The position numbers and the translations under genes were made by a program. The notes beneath the pieces were generated by a model. The model did no database searches and was not told where the DNA came from. It was given only the letters and a program-made list of their open reading frames with translations. From NCBI RefSeq assembly GCF_001654855.1, contig NZ_LXEN01000014.1, positions 1 to 64,000 on the forward strand: DNA of 64,000 bases, in the 5' to 3' direction. Positions 61,394 through 64,000 of this stretch are shown here, in pieces; position 1 is the first letter of the stretch; each line of letters opens with the position of its first letter. Origin of the DNA: Proteus myxofaciens ATCC 19692 (GTDB taxonomy: Bacteria; Pseudomonadota; Gammaproteobacteria; Enterobacterales; Enterobacteriaceae).

Positions 61394-61904
61394 GGCAACA
61401 CTCCAAATATTTCACATTGATGTAACACAAGAGTAATATTCTGCACATAAAAAGCCAATATAGAATAATCACCTAGACTAATAAAAAAACAATTTTTAGA
61501 GTTAAGTCACAATTGACTGGAATTAGTGAGTGTTGTTTCATCTTATGAAATAAATAAAGCATTTAAAATCAAAAATTTACAAAAATAAAATTAATATATA
61601 ACAATAAATGGCTTACCAAATTAAACCGTCAAGATAACTAAAATACATTTATCCCCCTTCTTTTTTATTTTATAAAAAACCAGTAAGTAAATAATTTTTA
61701 CTTTTTTATTTTAGATCATTAAGAATTTAGCTAATTTTTTGCCGAAAATAATAAATTTAAAGGATTTCTTAAATAAGAAGAGAAGGATAAATCGTGATAT
61801 TAAGAAAAAGGAGAAATGCCATAGCCATATCTAGCACAATAAAATCAGCACCCTACCATTAATTTCAGATGCTGATATTTAACGATATTTTTGTCGATAG
61901 TGAT
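61394..61904. other. Intergenic region between fadR and dadA
   Basis: 511 bp, AT-rich, no gene seen. In E. coli ycgB lies between fadR and dadA; no remnant of it is recognisable here. Contains the dadA promoter and the fadR stem-loop. Confidence 0.55.
61844..61876 (-). terminator. Stem-loop downstream of fadR
   Basis: Arms ATCAGCA / TGCTGAT with a 19-base loop, followed on the minus strand by TTTATT. Weak terminator candidate. Confidence 0.5.
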
Positions 61905-62624
61905 TTAGCGTTTTATTTCAGCTAAATCACTCGGTAATGGAGACTGTAAACTTTGCCAAATAATACCACTTTGTTTACCGTATTGACGCACACATTCCAT
62001 CACACTCTCAACATTCTGCTCTTCACATAATTGTGCTAATTTTTTATAAAATGACAATGCGAGTTCTTTAGCTTGAATATTTGAAAAATAGTAACGTCCA
62101 ACACGAGTATAAAGCCCCTTAAGTCCGTTTAAAATTAAACCATAAATGGGGTTACCAGAAGCAAAAGCTAAACCACGGAAAATATTGTAATCAAGCTCGC
62201 TCAGTTCATCTGCACTATTTTCTATTGTGAGATCATGAGTTAATACTTCAAGGCATTTATCAGAATGATTTTTAATTGCTGTACGAATAAAAATTGCAGA
62301 AATATTAGTTCTCACAGCTAATAAATTATCAATCAGCTGCGGTACGCTATCATGATCAAGACGAGCAACCGTTTCAAGAATATTAAGACTCGAAGTTTCC
62401 CAAAAGTTATTCACTTTTGTCGGTTTTCCATGTTGAATAGTCAGCCAGCCATCACGAGCAAGTCTTTGTAAAACTTCACGTAGTGTTGTTCTTGTAACAC
62501 CAATTAATTCTGAAAGCTCACGCTCAGCAGGGAGAATAGAGCCTGGAGGAAAACGATTATTCCAGATGCTTTCAACTATATATTCTTCCGCAAAACCTGC
62601 GGGGCTTTGAGCCTTAATTACCAT
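61905..62624 (-). CDS. fadR: Fatty-acid metabolism regulator FadR
   Basis: GntR-family regulator that represses fatty-acid degradation and activates unsaturated fatty-acid synthesis; released from DNA by acyl-CoA. 239 residues: winged helix-turn-helix at about 30-75 ([30 protein letters not shown]) and an alpha-helical acyl-CoA-binding domain. Divergent from nhaB, as in E. coli. Confidence 0.95.
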   Translation of the reverse strand: MVIKAQSPAGFAEEYIVESIWNNRFPPGSILPAERELSELIGVTRTTLREVLQRLARDGWLTIQHGKPTKVNNFWETSSLNILETVARLDHDSVPQLIDNLLAVRTNISAIFIRTAIKNHSDKCLEVLTHDLTIENSADELSELDYNIFRGLAFASGNPIYGLILNGLKGLYTRVGRYYFSNIQAKELALSFYKKLAQLCEEQNVESVMECVRQYGKQSGIIWQSLQSPLPSDLAEIKR

Positions 62625-62872
62625 ATTTTTATTTCTTCCGAAGCGTTTTTTCTGCTAATAATGAGATGGATAATATCAGAATGCAGAATGTTGATATAGC
62701 TCAACCATCATTAAATAATGACAAGTGTTACAGCGAATATCCTGATTGCCTAGGTTTATTATGATCATACATGCTTAATATTCGTCTATTTAGCGCGTAT
62801 TATGACAAGGTTACGTTAAGTTTACGTCTATTTGATGTCAGTTAAATATCTTTTTGGAGGATAAAAAACATA

Positions 62873-64000
62873 ATGGATATGAGTATAAGACAAGCATTAC
62901 TAAAGAACTTTATGGGAAATTCACCCGATTGGTATAAGCTTGCTGTTATCACTTTTCTGATTATTAACCCGCTCGTTTTCTTCTTTATTGATCCTTTCGT
63001 TGCAGGTTGGTTATTAGTTGTCGAATTTATCTTCACATTAGCGATGGCATTAAAATGCTACCCACTTCAACCAGGCGGGTTACTCGCTATAGAAGCTGTC
63101 ATTATTGGCATGACAACACCACAGCAAATTGGCCATGAAATCGCCAACAACCTAGAAGTTATTCTTTTATTAGTCTTTATGGTTGCTGGCATTTACTTTA
63201 TGAAGCAATTATTACTTTTTGCTTTTACCAAATTATTACTATCTATTCGTTCTAAGCGATTATTAGCTATAGCTTTTTGTTTTGCGAGTGCTTTCTTATC
63301 CGCTTTTTTAGATGCTTTAACAGTAATTGCTGTCATTATTAGTGTATCTTTGGGTTTCTATTCTATTTATCATAATTTTGCATCAAACCAAACCAATGCA
63401 GCACTGAATAATGATGGCTACATCGATACCACTGAGAAAAAACAAACGTTAGAACAATTTCGTGCTTTTTTGCGAAGCCTAATGATGCATGCAGGTGTTG
63501 GTACAGCATTGGGTGGTGTTATGACAATGGTAGGCGAACCTCAAAACCTCATCATTGCCAAGCATTTAGACTGGGATTTTGTCACATTCTTTATCAGAAT
63601 GTCACCCGTTACTATACCCGTCCTTTTTGCAGGTTTAGCCGTTTGTTATCTAGTTGAACGCTTTAAACTGTTTGGCTATGGTGCTGAATTACCTGAATTA
63701 GTTCGTAAAGTGCTTACTGATTATGATAAAAAGAATAGTGAAAACCGCACCGCTCAAGAAAAGGCGCAATTAATCATTCAAGCCATTATCGGTATTTGGT
63801 TAATTGTGGCACTAGCATTACATTTAGCAGAAGTGGGTATTATTGGTTTATCTGTAATTATTTTAGCGACTACCTTTTGCGGAGTGACAGATGAGCATGC
63901 ATTAGGAAAAGCATTTGAAGAAGCCCTTCCTTTTACTGCATTGCTGACCGTATTTTTCTCTGTTGTTGCGGTAATAATTGATCAACAATTATTTAGTCCA
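62873..64000 (+). CDS. nhaB: Na+/H+ antiporter NhaB (5' part, runs off the window)
   Basis: Inner-membrane sodium/proton antiporter. The first 376 codons are present, open to the end of the window; the family is about 510 residues. The start at 62873 ([13 protein letters not shown]) has TTGGAGG 12 nt upstream and aligns with E. coli NhaB. Family blocks seen are [41 protein letters not shown] (membrane core) and [14 protein letters not shown]. Divergent from fadR. Confidence 0.95.
   Translation, partial: MDMSIRQALLKNFMGNSPDWYKLAVITFLIINPLVFFFIDPFVAGWLLVVEFIFTLAMALKCYPLQPGGLLAIEAVIIGMTTPQQIGHEIANNLEVILLLVFMVAGIYFMKQLLLFAFTKLLLSIRSKRLLAIAFCFASAFLSAFLDALTVIAVIISVSLGFYSIYHNFASNQTNAALNNDGYIDTTEKKQTLEQFRAFLRSLMMHAGVGTALGGVMTMVGEPQNLIIAKHLDWDFVTFFIRMSPVTIPVLFAGLAVCYLVERFKLFGYGAELPELVRKVLTDYDKKNSENRTAQEKAQLIIQAIIGIWLIVALALHLAEVGIIGLSVIILATTFCGVTDEHALGKAFEEALPFTALLTVFFSVVAVIIDQQLFSP

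Overview
The window is a stretch of enterobacterial chromosome, very probably from Proteus (Morganellaceae, Enterobacterales). The housekeeping genes keep E. coli-like local order (nirBD-cysG, sapABCDF, ychE/adhE, tdk/hns/galU/rssB/ychJ/purU, xthA, ydjA-selD-topB, sppA-ansA-pncA, yeaC/msrB/gapA/yeaD, dadX-dadA, fadR/nhaB). The DNA is AT-rich with very AT-rich intergenic regions. The left edge carries a MrpJ-type XRE regulator with the SQQQxSRYERG signature typical of Proteus. Species-level assignment is inference.

Layout. 0.2-0.6 kb: orphan MrpJ-like regulator. 0.9-8.2 kb: oligopeptide ABC transporter (oppF, D, C, B, A) plus a tandem second oppA paralogue, all on the minus strand. 8.9-13.2 kb: nirB-nirD-cysG assimilatory/anaerobic nitrite reductase operon behind a perfect FNR box. 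13.5-18.6 kb: sapABCDF. 18.6-22.5 kb: MarC-family ychE and the fermentative adhE, which has an FNR/CRP-like box. 22.5-30.4 kb: tdk, hns, a UDP-glucuronate 4-epimerase, galU, rssB, ychJ, purU. 30.6 kb: tRNA-Tyr(GUA). 30.7-44.3 kb: a LysR regulator, xthA, topB, selD, ydjA, sppA, ansA, pncA, yeaC, msrB, gapA, yeaD.

44.3-55.7 kb is the accessory region. It holds a LysR gene broken by one base in a poly-A run, degraded IS3-family fragments on both sides, IS6/IS26-type end sequences, and a compact minus-strand three-gene module: a 39-residue lysis-protein-like lipoprotein, a 1130-residue protein whose N-terminus resembles the Clostridium P47/TULIP family followed by Ig-like domains, and a 1615-residue RHS/YD-repeat protein. 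The C-terminal extension of the RHS protein has membrane segments, an RSS/TSS microsatellite and a J-domain-like HPDKN helix hairpin. This module is the best candidate here for an undescribed toxin or delivery system. Its function is inference.

55.7-64 kb returns to core genome: mipA/ompV, hypF, dadX, dadA, fadR, and a 5' partial nhaB running off the right end.

Working together, much of the core content concerns peptide uptake and export-related ABC systems (Opp, Sap) and anaerobic metabolism (FNR-linked nirBD, adhE; hypF for hydrogenases). The rest covers nucleotide-sugar supply for surface polysaccharide (galU plus epimerase) and D-alanine/amino-acid catabolism (dadAX).
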